Below, one piece after another: positions 8,949 to 17,574 of a stretch of DNA of 64,000 nt. The translations under genes and the position numbers were made by a program. Source of the stretch: Paenibacillus sp. YN15 (lineage in GTDB: Bacteria > Bacillota > Bacilli > Paenibacillales > NBRC-103111); contig NZ_QMFA01000027.1 of NCBI RefSeq assembly GCF_003285005.1, positions 27,638 to 91,637 on the forward strand. Reading direction: 5' to 3'. The notes beneath the pieces are model-generated. The model was given only the letters and a program-made list of their open reading frames with translations, was not told the origin of the DNA and made no database searches. Position 1 is the first letter of the stretch. Each line of letters opens with the position of its first letter.

Positions 8949-10461
8949 ACGTAAGGCGAAGGTTGGCGAGAGGGTTCGGATTATAAACGCGTGGGAAACG
9001 TACGGAGCGTACGAAAACGGAGACGAGGCGTTGGTGACGAGGATGCTCGGAAGCGGAGTGCAGATTGACCGCCAATACGGCAACGGAGGCAGCGTTGTTG
9101 TTGCGGATAATGAGTACGCAGTCCTCGAAGAGGTTACAGAGGCGGTAGCCTCATTAGCGGTAAACGCTACGGAATCCCCTGCGCAGGCATCCTCTGTCCT
9201 CATCCGCCCTGACCCGTCCCTTAACGGAATCCAGCGCGAATATACGCTGGAGAAACGCAAAGCCAGCGTCGGGGATGCGGTTATGCACATGTACCGCGGC
9301 GCATCGGACGGAATCGTTGCAACAGTTACCCGCACGGACGATGACGGGGCGGTGCGCTTTCTCGACGTCTTTGATCCGGAGTTAGGCAGGTATGTTTGCG
9401 GATTCAATGCGGACGCTTACGTGGTCCTTACACCGACCGACGTAATCCACATTGACGGAGAAAGATTCCGCATGGTCGAACGGAAGGCTACGGTGGGAGA
9501 GCGGATTATTGTTACCGTTAGCGGAGAGTGGGCGCTTAATGGTAAGGACCGCTACTCTAACGCGGGGGATGTCGCAAAAGTACGGGAATGTGGCGGCTGT
9601 TTCGTTTCCGCTGATCTTACAGAAAATAAGCGTTACTATCAGGACGGAGTATGGAGCGTAAATCACGAACGATACCGTGTACTCGAGCCTATTACGAAAC
9701 CATCCGCCAACCTCTCCGCGCCCGCATCGCAAGAGGACGTCGTAGCGGCGCTAACTGTCAACCTTTCGCGCCTTCAACGCGAATTTGACGAATATAAAGC
9801 GGAAACTGACGCGCAGTTTGCGGAGATTGCAGCGCAAATGGAGGCGAAAGGTTGCGGAGGTAGTGACGCAGATTACGTAAAAGTGGCGTCCGGCTCCGTA
9901 ACCAACCGACGTGATGACGTTGTGCGGCGCGCGATTGCGGATATTGAAGGCGTTAAAACTCCGTGGAATATTAACGCTGATCCGCAGCCACTTGTATACG
10001 TCAGCGGAATATGCGTAGTCGACGTGGAATTCGTAATCAACCGCGAAAAACGTACGGTAGCTGCTATCGCTCGCTGGCGGTATAACGGAAAAGTAGTAGC
10101 GCGAGGAATCGCAAAATGTGCGCCAGGCGACGTATTTAATACGCACATTGGCCGCGCAATAGCGTTAAGGAGAGCGCTGGGCCTCGAAGTACCGCAAGAA
10201 TACGTTAAATGTCCGCAGCCAGCGGAGGGTGACGTTAGAGTCGGCGATATTGTTGCGGCAACCTCCGGTATGGCAGCGTCGTTCTTTCCGCAAAGCAGCG
10301 GAGTAGTAACTTCGCTCAAACGTAGCTTGACCGGTAAGCAGGCGTTATACTTCCGCAGCTCCGCAGCATCGCGCTCTGACGGAACAATCTGGACATTGGC
10401 GGAAGAGGTTGCCGTAATCGACGATTCCGCACGTTACGACTCGGAGGCTGATGCGCAATGA
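8923..10461 (+). CDS. Modular phage protein with three VKRKAxVGERI modules
   Basis: 512 residues from ATG 8923. Three related modules start near residues 5 (YREVKRKAKVGERV), 107 (YTLEKRKASVGDAV) and 182 (FRMVERKATVGERI), each about 60-70 residues and beta-rich. A coiled-coil stretch follows (about 245-280). The C-terminal domain has VEFVINREKRTV and HIGRAIALRRALGL, shared with the protein at 5874-6827. The pair thus shares both end domains but differs in module number, which points to duplication and module expansion. Function unknown. Confidence 0.72.
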   Translation: MSVKYREVKRKAKVGERVRIINAWETYGAYENGDEALVTRMLGSGVQIDRQYGNGGSVVVADNEYAVLEEVTEAVASLAVNATESPAQASSVLIRPDPSLNGIQREYTLEKRKASVGDAVMHMYRGASDGIVATVTRTDDDGAVRFLDVFDPELGRYVCGFNADAYVVLTPTDVIHIDGERFRMVERKATVGERIIVTVSGEWALNGKDRYSNAGDVAKVRECGGCFVSADLTENKRYYQDGVWSVNHERYRVLEPITKPSANLSAPASQEDVVAALTVNLSRLQREFDEYKAETDAQFAEIAAQMEAKGCGGSDADYVKVASGSVTNRRDDVVRRAIADIEGVKTPWNINADPQPLVYVSGICVVDVEFVINREKRTVAAIARWRYNGKVVARGIAKCAPGDVFNTHIGRAIALRRALGLEVPQEYVKCPQPAEGDVRVGDIVAATSGMAASFFPQSSGVVTSLKRSLTGKQALYFRSSAASRSDGTIWTLAEEVAVIDDSARYDSEADAQ

Positions 10462-11021
10462 CTACGTACCCTAACGTTGCCCTGTGCGGTAAGATGCGGT
10501 CCGGAAAAAGCGTAGTGGCGCAGTATCTTGCGGAGAAATACGGATATGCGGAGTTTGCGTTCGGGGACGAACTGAAGCGAACGGCTCACGAAATGTTCGA
10601 TATTCCGGAAACTCCGAAGCCCCGCGAACTTTATCAGTGGTGGGGGCAGACGTTAAGACAGCGCGAGCCTGACATATGGGTGCGGAAGTGTTTTGATAGG
10701 ATATCGGATGAAGCGATGTTTCTCGACGCCTACGGAGATATTCTTCGTTCGCTAATCAGCGACATCCGCCAGCCCAACGAGTATTCCCGCTGTCGTGCGG
10801 AAGGCTACGTTATCATCCGCGTAAATGCACCGGAGGAGCTGCGCAGACAACGGGCCTTAGCGGAAGGGGATGCGTTCGATTCCGCCAGCCTTGCGCACGA
10901 GACGGAGCAACACGTCGATTTATTTGCGGTTGATTACGACGTTTACAATACCGGAACATTTGAGTCGCTTCGCGAACAAATTGACGCGATTATGGCGGCA
11001 ATAGCGCTAGAGGAAGGATAA
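10458..11021 (+). CDS. Deoxynucleoside monophosphate kinase-like P-loop protein
   Basis: 187 residues; the start overlaps the previous stop. The P-loop GKMRSGKS is at residues 11-18, and SDIRQPNEY in the middle fits the substrate-lid region of phage dNMP kinases and adenylate-kinase-like proteins. It would phosphorylate dNMPs to dNDPs, linking to ThyX and dUTPase upstream. The exact substrate cannot be read from the sequence. Confidence 0.78.
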   Translation: MTTYPNVALCGKMRSGKSVVAQYLAEKYGYAEFAFGDELKRTAHEMFDIPETPKPRELYQWWGQTLRQREPDIWVRKCFDRISDEAMFLDAYGDILRSLISDIRQPNEYSRCRAEGYVIIRVNAPEELRRQRALAEGDAFDSASLAHETEQHVDLFAVDYDVYNTGTFESLREQIDAIMAAIALEEG

Positions 11022-11027
11022 CGCAAA

Positions 11028-11210
11028 ATGGACGTATACGAGGCGTATAAACGCGGATACGAAGCGGGGTATTTCGTAGGCTATCGCGATGGCGTGCGTA
11101 ATACTCCGCCGGATTCTCGGATGCTTACGGAGAGGTTAGCGAGTGGATGCGCAGAGATTGACGATGAGGAGGCGGAGGATGGACGCATACAGAGCGCTAT
11201 CGACGACTAA
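11028..11210 (+). CDS. Small phage protein, function unknown
   Basis: 60 residues from ATG 11028. Tyrosine- and glycine-rich N-terminal half (YKRGYEAGYFVGYRDG) and a very acidic tail. It overlaps the start of the next gene. The GxxxGYxxG pattern is seen in many small phage proteins of unknown role. Confidence 0.55.
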   Translation: MDVYEAYKRGYEAGYFVGYRDGVRNTPPDSRMLTERLASGCAEIDDEEAEDGRIQSAIDD

Positions 11211-12309
11211 CACGCGAATAAATAAAGCGGATGTGCTGCGTTTTGAAGCGGAACATAAAACGTCCACACTCGCGGAGAAAGAGAACCGGGCGTTGACGCT
11301 GATTGACGAAGCCATTACGCAAACAGTCGAGCGGTATGGCTCCAACGCTAAAATCGTAGTGTCGTGTTCTTTCGGAGTTGATTCGGTAATAACGCTGCAC
11401 CTCGTAAAGCGCGTATGTGATATGCGCAATATACCGTTTGATGTCGTATGGAATAACACGCTAAACGAGTATCCGCAAACGCGCTTATTTGCGAAGAAGC
11501 TTACGGCTGATTGGCGGTTAAATACAATTGAAGCGTTGCCTACGACAACTATTCGGAAGATATACGACGAACACGGCGTTGATTCGCTGCTTAAGCGTAA
11601 GGGCGACCGTAGTAACGGACAGCCGGTCGTAGAGAAGTGCTGTAATGCGCTGAAACATGCGCCGATGCAGCGAGCGATTAAGGAACACGGGTGGCACTTG
11701 ATGTTTAACGGAGTTCGAGCAGGCGAGAGCCGCCAACGGTGGATGAGCGCCAGGCGAGACGGAGATTATTACTACTCTTCAGGAACGTGGAAGACGTGGG
11801 TATGTCGGCCGATCCTGTGGTGGACGGCGCTCGCGGATTCGTTCAATTACGGTAATAACCGTCAGGAGGATGTATGGGAATACGTTAGAAAACACGATAT
11901 CCCGTACAATACGATTTACGATATGAACGCGGTGATTGACGAGCGCTACGATTGTCCTACGGTAATTATCGACCGCGTAACGGCGGAGCGGCTGTCTGCG
12001 GAAGGATATAACGTTTTCATGCCGCGCACCGGTTGTCAAGCGTGCCCGATCCCGATTAAGCGCGGATACCTGCGGTACCTTCGCGAAGTGTTTCCGAAAG
12101 TATACCGCGCTATGCTGTTTCAACTTGGGTTTGCACGCGTTCTGATTGCGGAGATACCGGAGGATCAGAGAGTGGCGCTTATTGCGGAGTTATCGTCTTT
12201 CGGAGTTATTACGGAGAAAACGGAAGCTGCGATATTGGACCGGTTAGAGGACGTTATCGAATTTAAACCGTGCGTATTTGACGGAGTCGGTGTAAGCAAG
12301 CGCAAATAA
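11179..12309 (+). CDS. PAPS reductase/DndC-like adenine nucleotide alpha-hydrolase
   Basis: 376 residues. ATG 11179 sits behind AGGAGGCGGAGG, better than the in-frame starts at 11143 and 11164. The PP-loop CSFGVDSVITLHL (about residues 59-71) identifies the PAPS reductase/DndC superfamily. CQACPIPIKRG near residue 290, with upstream cysteines such as EKCCN, could bind an iron-sulphur cluster as in DndC. Family members reduce PAPS or activate sulphur for DNA phosphorothioation. No other dnd or sulphate-assimilation gene is in view, so the substrate is open. Confidence 0.8.
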   Translation: MDAYRALSTTNTRINKADVLRFEAEHKTSTLAEKENRALTLIDEAITQTVERYGSNAKIVVSCSFGVDSVITLHLVKRVCDMRNIPFDVVWNNTLNEYPQTRLFAKKLTADWRLNTIEALPTTTIRKIYDEHGVDSLLKRKGDRSNGQPVVEKCCNALKHAPMQRAIKEHGWHLMFNGVRAGESRQRWMSARRDGDYYYSSGTWKTWVCRPILWWTALADSFNYGNNRQEDVWEYVRKHDIPYNTIYDMNAVIDERYDCPTVIIDRVTAERLSAEGYNVFMPRTGCQACPIPIKRGYLRYLREVFPKVYRAMLFQLGFARVLIAEIPEDQRVALIAELSSFGVITEKTEAAILDRLEDVIEFKPCVFDGVGVSKRK

Positions 12310-12313
12310 CCCG

Positions 12314-12712
12314 TCAATCCGCAGCAAACACGAGCCATCCGTCCTGCTCCGCAACAAACGAATAACGCCGGGCTTCTGCCGCAATCTGCGACTTCTCGTA
12401 AAATCTGCGCGCAGAAATATAACCGCGCTGGTCAACGTTAGCGGCCGTAGGGTCAGCGGAGTTTCGTGCAAGCCTAATCGCAATCGCACGCTCGTCTGCG
12501 GTATATCCGAGTTCTACGCGATTACCGGCGTCTAAGCGGTACATGCGTATGATATCGGCGGATAAGCGGAGGCGGCGTTGGGCGTCCGTCGCGACGTATA
12601 GGCGGACTAGCGGGATTGATACGATGTTATAGCGTTTCTCTGCGGATGGCTGCGGATTGGTAGCGGGCTGTTCCGGCGTGATAGCGGATTGTTGCGGATC
12701 TTTTCTTGGCAT
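12314..12712 (-). CDS. Lone minus-strand phage protein, possible AbrB-like regulator
   Basis: 132 residues starting at ATG 12712; on the minus strand GGAGG lies about nine bases before it. A longer ORF exists, but its extra residues cross the intergenic region. The N-terminus is proline/glutamine-rich. The middle (LRLSADIIRMYRLDAGNRVELGY) resembles a swapped-hairpin AbrB/SpoVT half in its spacing, which suggests a transcription regulator. That is weak evidence. It is the only convincing minus-strand gene in the phage part and is divergent from the cytosine methyltransferase gene. Confidence 0.6.
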   Translation of the reverse strand: MPRKDPQQSAITPEQPATNPQPSAEKRYNIVSIPLVRLYVATDAQRRLRLSADIIRMYRLDAGNRVELGYTADERAIAIRLARNSADPTAANVDQRGYISARRFYEKSQIAAEARRYSFVAEQDGWLVFAAD

Positions 12713-12796
12713 AGCGAGTACCTCCGTACAAGTGACGATTATTAACGTAATTATAACCGGAAATATACGGAAATGCAAACGTAAAGGAGTGAGCGG
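12713..12796. promoter_or_regulatory. Divergent intergenic region between the regulator-like and methyltransferase genes
   Basis: 84 bases, AT-richer than the flanks, must hold start signals for both genes. It contains GGAGG for the minus-strand gene and AAAGGAGTGAG for the plus-strand gene. No clear sigma-A hexamer pair is seen. Confidence 0.4.
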
Positions 12797-14422
12797 ATGA
12801 TAGCGAACCATAATCCGCAACCATTAAGCGCAGCGGTAGCGCAGAAGATGGTTGACGGTGGCTATGCGGAGTATATCCGCAAGCATCCTATTGCGCGAAT
12901 GAGCGAACCTTCCCCCGCAGTATTGACGCAATGGGCGAAGGGCGCTCCGAATGGACTCGTAGATATTAGTGAAAAGGCGGCGGTTATTACGGAAAATCAC
13001 GTTGGGTACGATCTGCGTAATGATGAGCGTCCCTTTGCGCACAAGATTCCGCCCGGTGGTAATTGGCGCGATCTATCGGAAATTGAACAAGCGCAGTTTA
13101 TGGGCGGAGCATTACGGAGTGGCGGCGGTAAAGTCGGATATCTACGTAGAGAGCGCTGGGACGACGCTTCTCACACAGTACTAGCTGCGCCAATGGCGAA
13201 GGCTACTTGTCAACTTCACCCTGGACAATTGGACGAAAAGGAGACGATTACACTGCGCAATTATAACGTAACGCCTGCGCTTCCCTCGAACGGGTTAACG
13301 GTGGTCGAGTTGTTTTGTGGCGGCGGATTAATGGGCGTAGGACTGGCGGCGGCTGGTTACGATATCATATTCGCGAACGACTTCGATAAGAACGCGGTAA
13401 AGGCATACGCACACAACCTCGGCAATCACGTCATTTGCGGAGATATTACGTCCGATGACGTACAGCAGCACATTCCTGACGCTGACATTATCGCAGGCGG
13501 TCCGCCGTGTCAGGATTACTCCGTTGCTGGTACGGGAGCTGGCGAAGATGGTGAGAGAGGCCGCTTGGTATGGACGTACCTTAACGTAATCGAGCGCAAG
13601 CAGCCGAAAGCTTTCGTATTCGAGAACGTTAAGGGGTTGATTGCGAAGAAGCACCGCGCAACATTTGACGCATTGTTAGCGGAGTTTGAACGCATAGGCT
13701 ACGCCGTGTCCTGGCGGCTGATTAACGCATGGGATTACGGAGTGGCGCAGAAAAGGGAGCGCGTGTTTATCGTAGGCATCCGCAAGGATCTCGGATTTAC
13801 ATTTGCGTTCCCTGAACCGGATGCGAGCGGGTATCGGACGCAGGTGCTGCGGGATGTTATCGGAGATTTACCGGAGCCGAATAGCGGAGTCAATGCGCAT
13901 ATTCAGACGCAGGCAACTACGGTTAAGCCGGAGCATTCGCTATCGAATCAACGCGGTTATGTGGCGAACTGGGATGCGCCAGGTAAGACGGTTTGTACAA
14001 ATCGGTTAGACCATGCGGAGATTCATCCGGGACCAGATAACCACGATCGAGCATCCTTAACCGAGGGCGCTATACGAGGGGCCCAACGAAGACAGGCGCA
14101 AGGCAATTTCCAGTCTGCACTCCGTACATCGAAGTGGGAGGAGCCCGCTTACACTATTACGACACAACTTGCGAAAGACCCTACCACATACGTACCGCCT
14201 ACTCCGCAGCCCCGTCGCTTCACCGTCCGCGAATGCCTGCGTATTCAATCCGTTCCCGATTCGTACGTATTTCCGGACACAATAAGCCTTTCCGCGCAAT
14301 ACCGTATTGTCGGAAACGGCGTCGCATCGCGCGTCGCTTACTTAATCGGTTCGGCGTTAGCGGAACAACTTAACGCAGCATTAGCGAAAAATAACGCAGA
14401 GGAGGCGGTGTCCTTTGGGTAA
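12797..14422 (+). CDS. DNA (cytosine-5) methyltransferase with an extra N-terminal recognition-like domain
   Basis: 541 residues from ATG 12797 behind AAAGGAGTGAG. Residues 166 onward form a C5 methyltransferase: motif I ELFCGGGL (171-178), motif IV GGPPCQ with the catalytic cysteine near 238, motif VI FENV (275-278), motif VIII QKRERVFIVGI (318-328), and motif X YRIVGNGVA near the end. The first 160 residues are extra. Part of them (84-142: IPPGGNWRDL, SGGGKVGYLRRERWD, PMAKATCQLHP) looks like the target-recognition half of another C5 enzyme. It probably protects phage DNA from host restriction. Confidence 0.9.
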   Translation: MIANHNPQPLSAAVAQKMVDGGYAEYIRKHPIARMSEPSPAVLTQWAKGAPNGLVDISEKAAVITENHVGYDLRNDERPFAHKIPPGGNWRDLSEIEQAQFMGGALRSGGGKVGYLRRERWDDASHTVLAAPMAKATCQLHPGQLDEKETITLRNYNVTPALPSNGLTVVELFCGGGLMGVGLAAAGYDIIFANDFDKNAVKAYAHNLGNHVICGDITSDDVQQHIPDADIIAGGPPCQDYSVAGTGAGEDGERGRLVWTYLNVIERKQPKAFVFENVKGLIAKKHRATFDALLAEFERIGYAVSWRLINAWDYGVAQKRERVFIVGIRKDLGFTFAFPEPDASGYRTQVLRDVIGDLPEPNSGVNAHIQTQATTVKPEHSLSNQRGYVANWDAPGKTVCTNRLDHAEIHPGPDNHDRASLTEGAIRGAQRRQAQGNFQSALRTSKWEEPAYTITTQLAKDPTTYVPPTPQPRRFTVRECLRIQSVPDSYVFPDTISLSAQYRIVGNGVASRVAYLIGSALAEQLNAALAKNNAEEAVSFG

Positions 14423-15623
14423 GGCGGAGAGGTCCCGTTGGGACGGAAATGTCCGCTCGATGGCGATTATTGCGAAGCCTGACGCGGAGATCACAGCGGA
14501 GGACTTAGCGTTCCTTCGCGATAACTATACGTCAACGGGAGGTTTACTTCCAAACGCATACGCTGGCGGCGCGTTCTATACGCCAACACATGTAGCGCGC
14601 TTTATCGTCGAGGCGTTGCGCGGACTATGTGGCGGAGAATTTCCGCCAGGTTCCCGCTGGTTAGAGCCGAGCTGCGGAAGTGGCGTATTCCTCGAACATA
14701 TTCCGGAGTCGTCCGAAGTAACTGCGGAGGTAACGGCACTCGAACTCGATCCGACGTCAGCCCGCGTATCCGCGCTATTGTATCCGCAGGTTAACGTAAT
14801 CAACTGCGATGCCTTAACGCATGACCGACGCGACTATTACGATTTCGTTATCGGTAATCCACCGTATGGCGTGAGCATCAACGTTGAGGCTGCGCAAGTA
14901 CCGGACGATTACGTTACCCTAACGAAAAAGTCCGGTAAACTCAGCGGAAAGTCCGAGTCGGCTTTCATTGAGTTGGCGATTAAGGCTGCGAAACCAGGCG
15001 GGTACATTGCGTTTGTGCTTCCGAAGGGGATCGGATATAACGGGCAAATGGCTAAGATTCGCGAACTCATGCGGGAAACGTGCTGGCACATCGCGAGTAT
15101 CGAGTTGCCTTCGGAAACATTTGCGCTGACCGGTACGACGATTAAGACGGACATACACATTTTGCGGAAGATAACGCCAAACGCGCGGAAAGTTTACGTT
15201 AAATACGTGGATGTAGCTGGCGCTTACCATCGCGTAGAGCAGACGGAGGAAAGCGCAGCCGATACGTTTTGGTACGAGGGGCAGATGCCCGTGTTGCAAG
15301 CGCAGATTAACGATATCGGCTACGACAAGGACGGTAAATTGACGGACAAGTGGGGCGATGGCTTAACGCAGCTTGATGAGTTGACGGAAGCGTTCGAGAA
15401 CACGCTGATGCGTGAAAATACAAACCCAATTACACCCGGTCTGTCCGGACTTGTTCACGCGTTTAACGTGAGGATTCCGCCTTACGAAGCCTGGCGCGCT
15501 AAAAACGGGTATATGGCGTACTGGAGCGTTCTGACACTTGGCCGCGGCGAGGAGTTTAACGGAGAATCATCGTTCGATTTCGGATGGCAGGACCGCATTG
15601 TCGCGGAGTATTACGCAAGATAA
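14415..15623 (+). CDS. DNA N6-adenine methyltransferase (gamma-type)
   Basis: 402 residues. TTG 14415 overlaps the upstream gene by eight bases behind GAGGAGGCGG; ATG 14460 is an alternative. SAM-binding motif I is WLEPSCGSGVFLEHI, and the catalytic NPPY motif lies in DFVIGNPPYGVS. Motif I before motif IV is the gamma order, as in HsdM and Eco57I-type enzymes. No restriction subunit is nearby, so protection of phage DNA is the likely role. Confidence 0.87.
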   Translation: MGKAERSRWDGNVRSMAIIAKPDAEITAEDLAFLRDNYTSTGGLLPNAYAGGAFYTPTHVARFIVEALRGLCGGEFPPGSRWLEPSCGSGVFLEHIPESSEVTAEVTALELDPTSARVSALLYPQVNVINCDALTHDRRDYYDFVIGNPPYGVSINVEAAQVPDDYVTLTKKSGKLSGKSESAFIELAIKAAKPGGYIAFVLPKGIGYNGQMAKIRELMRETCWHIASIELPSETFALTGTTIKTDIHILRKITPNARKVYVKYVDVAGAYHRVEQTEESAADTFWYEGQMPVLQAQINDIGYDKDGKLTDKWGDGLTQLDELTEAFENTLMRENTNPITPGLSGLVHAFNVRIPPYEAWRAKNGYMAYWSVLTLGRGEEFNGESSFDFGWQDRIVAEYYAR

Positions 15624-15640
15624 CGAAGAGGAGGCGCAAT

Positions 15641-16054
15641 ATGGGCGCAGTTAAGATCGATATTGAAAAGGACGAGCGCAATCTCAGCGTCAAATACGCG
15701 CTTAACGATAAGAGAGGCGTTCGCCTCCTGCTACGCGACCGGTATCATATCGCGAATAGGCGGTTCCTCGGCGATCTGGCAGCGGCGGATATTCTCATCG
15801 ATTTAAACAGCGCAATCGAATCCGCAGGGTTAACGGAGCGGCAAGCGGAAGCGCTCGGATACGTCTACGGATATTGGCAGCTTACGCAGGAAGAAGCGGC
15901 GCAAACGATGGGAATCCGTCAGAATACGGTTAGCGAGCTGTTGGATATCGCGTGCGAGCGGATTGCTGGCGTGTTTGAGCGGTGGAACTACGGAGAAATA
16001 AACGTCGTAGCGGCGCAGCCGAACGAAACTACTGCCGAAGGAGAGAACGACTAA
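15641..16054 (+). CDS. Sigma-region-4-like HTH regulator
   Basis: 137 residues from ATG 15641 behind GAAGAGGAGG. The C-terminal half has the sigma-70 region 4 pattern: LTERQAEAL, then TQEEAAQTMGIRQNTVSELL, a helix-turn-helix that would contact a -35 element. The N-terminal half is basic and lacks region 2. Comparable small proteins near the end of early operons in Firmicute phages (ArpU/RinA-like) switch on late genes, so control of the late operon at 20 kb is a reasonable inference. Confidence 0.7.
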   Translation: MGAVKIDIEKDERNLSVKYALNDKRGVRLLLRDRYHIANRRFLGDLAAADILIDLNSAIESAGLTERQAEALGYVYGYWQLTQEEAAQTMGIRQNTVSELLDIACERIAGVFERWNYGEINVVAAQPNETTAEGEND

Positions 16055-16055
16055 T

Positions 16056-16799
16056 ATGACGGATAAAACGTTGCTTGGCGGCATTGAGTTAAATCGGATA
16101 TACCAGCGCGACGTGCTGGAGTTGTCGCGTGCACTTCCGGGTGGGTGTGTAGATCTAGTCGTTACCGATCCGCCGTATTTGATGAATTATCGGAGCAATC
16201 GACGCGTAGCTACGGAAAAGTTTCGACACATTGAAAACGACCAAGATTCCCGCGGATTGATTTCGGAATACCTGGCGGAATGCTACCGGCTTATGAAGGA
16301 TAACACAGCGATCTACGTCTTCTGTAGTTGGCATCACATAGACTTCTTCAAGCAGGAGTTTGAGAAGCACTTTAAACTGAAGAATCTTATCGTGTGGAAT
16401 AAGAATGTGCACGGTACGGGCGACCTGACAGGATCTTACGGGCCGAAGCATGAACTTGTTCTGTTTGGACACAAAGGACGGTCGTTGCTACGCGAAAAGC
16501 GCGTTCCTGACGTTATCGACTGCGCGAAGATATCCGGATCAAAGCTGACGCACCCTACCGAAAAGCCGACGGAATTGCTACGCCTCTTTATCCGGAATTC
16601 TAGCGATCATGGAGCGGTAGTTTACGACGGATTCGCCGGAACTGGCTCGGTATGCGAATCAGCGGCGGTAGAAGGGCGGTCGTTTATCGCATCGGAAATC
16701 GATCGCGAGTACGTAGAAATCGCAAATATGCGCCTTGATTCGTTACAGTTACCGCAGCCTACCGATACCACATCCGAAGGAGAATCCGCTAATGTCTAA
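16056..16799 (+). CDS. DNA methyltransferase, beta type (N4-cytosine or N6-adenine)
   Basis: 247 residues from ATG 16056, two bases after the previous stop. The catalytic motif VVTDPPYLMNY comes first (about residues 34-44). HPTEKP and the SAM-binding YDGFAGTGSV lie near the end, which is the beta order. DPPY fits N6-adenine enzymes in many cases, but N4-cytosine activity cannot be excluded. This is the third methyltransferase in 4 kb. Confidence 0.87.
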   Translation: MTDKTLLGGIELNRIYQRDVLELSRALPGGCVDLVVTDPPYLMNYRSNRRVATEKFRHIENDQDSRGLISEYLAECYRLMKDNTAIYVFCSWHHIDFFKQEFEKHFKLKNLIVWNKNVHGTGDLTGSYGPKHELVLFGHKGRSLLREKRVPDVIDCAKISGSKLTHPTEKPTELLRLFIRNSSDHGAVVYDGFAGTGSVCESAAVEGRSFIASEIDREYVEIANMRLDSLQLPQPTDTTSEGESANV

Positions 16800-17469
16800 C
16801 TATCACGAAAAATACGCGCAAATTACCGTAGAGTTACGCAAACGCCTGAAGCTGCGCAAACACGGCGGAATCGTACCGTTCATCTACCGAGGGATCGCTA
16901 ATCGCGATACAGGTTACGAATACGATATCGCTGACCGAGCGGAACGTATCCGCTTAATTGACGCTATTACTGCGGATTATATGCGGGAGCATTCCGAATA
17001 CGTTGCGGCCGGATTAGCGAAGTGGGAACGCGATGGATACCGGGGCCAGAGGCCAAAGACGCAGCCGGTTAATAGCGCAATCCTCGAATCGTTGGCGGAT
17101 GCGATATTGGACGAGGAGCTGACGGATATGAACGAGCATAAAGTGTCGCAGACGGAATATCCGTTCTTATCCGCTACTCAACTAGAGGAGCGCCGTAACC
17201 GGGAATTTCCGCTGAAGATTGCGGAGGAAGTCGGAACAGACGGCGCAGATTACCGCATTCCGACGCGGAAAAAACGTCCGAAGCGCGATATCAAATTCCG
17301 CGACCGTGACGCGCACAAGCGAAACCGCGAACGGTCAGCGCAGTATAAGCGGGACACATCACCGGGACCGATTACGCCACGCGTTACGGAGGCGTTCGTA
17401 CAATGCCGCGGGATAAGCGACGCGTGGCGCAGGTATATTGCGCAAGAGACAGAAATCTGCGAGGTGTGA
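16792..17469 (+). CDS. Basic phage protein, function unknown
   Basis: 225 residues; ATG 16792 follows GAAGGAGAA and overlaps the methyltransferase stop by eight bases. The N-terminal part is helical (YAQITVELRKRLKLRKHGG). Residues 155-200 are extremely basic (KKRPKRDIKFRDRDAHKRNRER), so nucleic-acid binding is likely. No enzymatic motif is seen. It is the last gene of this methyltransferase cluster. Confidence 0.62.
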   Translation: MSNYHEKYAQITVELRKRLKLRKHGGIVPFIYRGIANRDTGYEYDIADRAERIRLIDAITADYMREHSEYVAAGLAKWERDGYRGQRPKTQPVNSAILESLADAILDEELTDMNEHKVSQTEYPFLSATQLEERRNREFPLKIAEEVGTDGADYRIPTRKKRPKRDIKFRDRDAHKRNRERSAQYKRDTSPGPITPRVTEAFVQCRGISDAWRRYIAQETEICEV

Positions 17470-17574
17470 CCGATATTTTACGCCGTTTGAAGGACATATA
17501 TTATGAGGGGACGCTATCCAACCGGATACGCGTTCTTTTTGTGTTTTCTAAGATAACCGGGAGGGGACCGTAGA

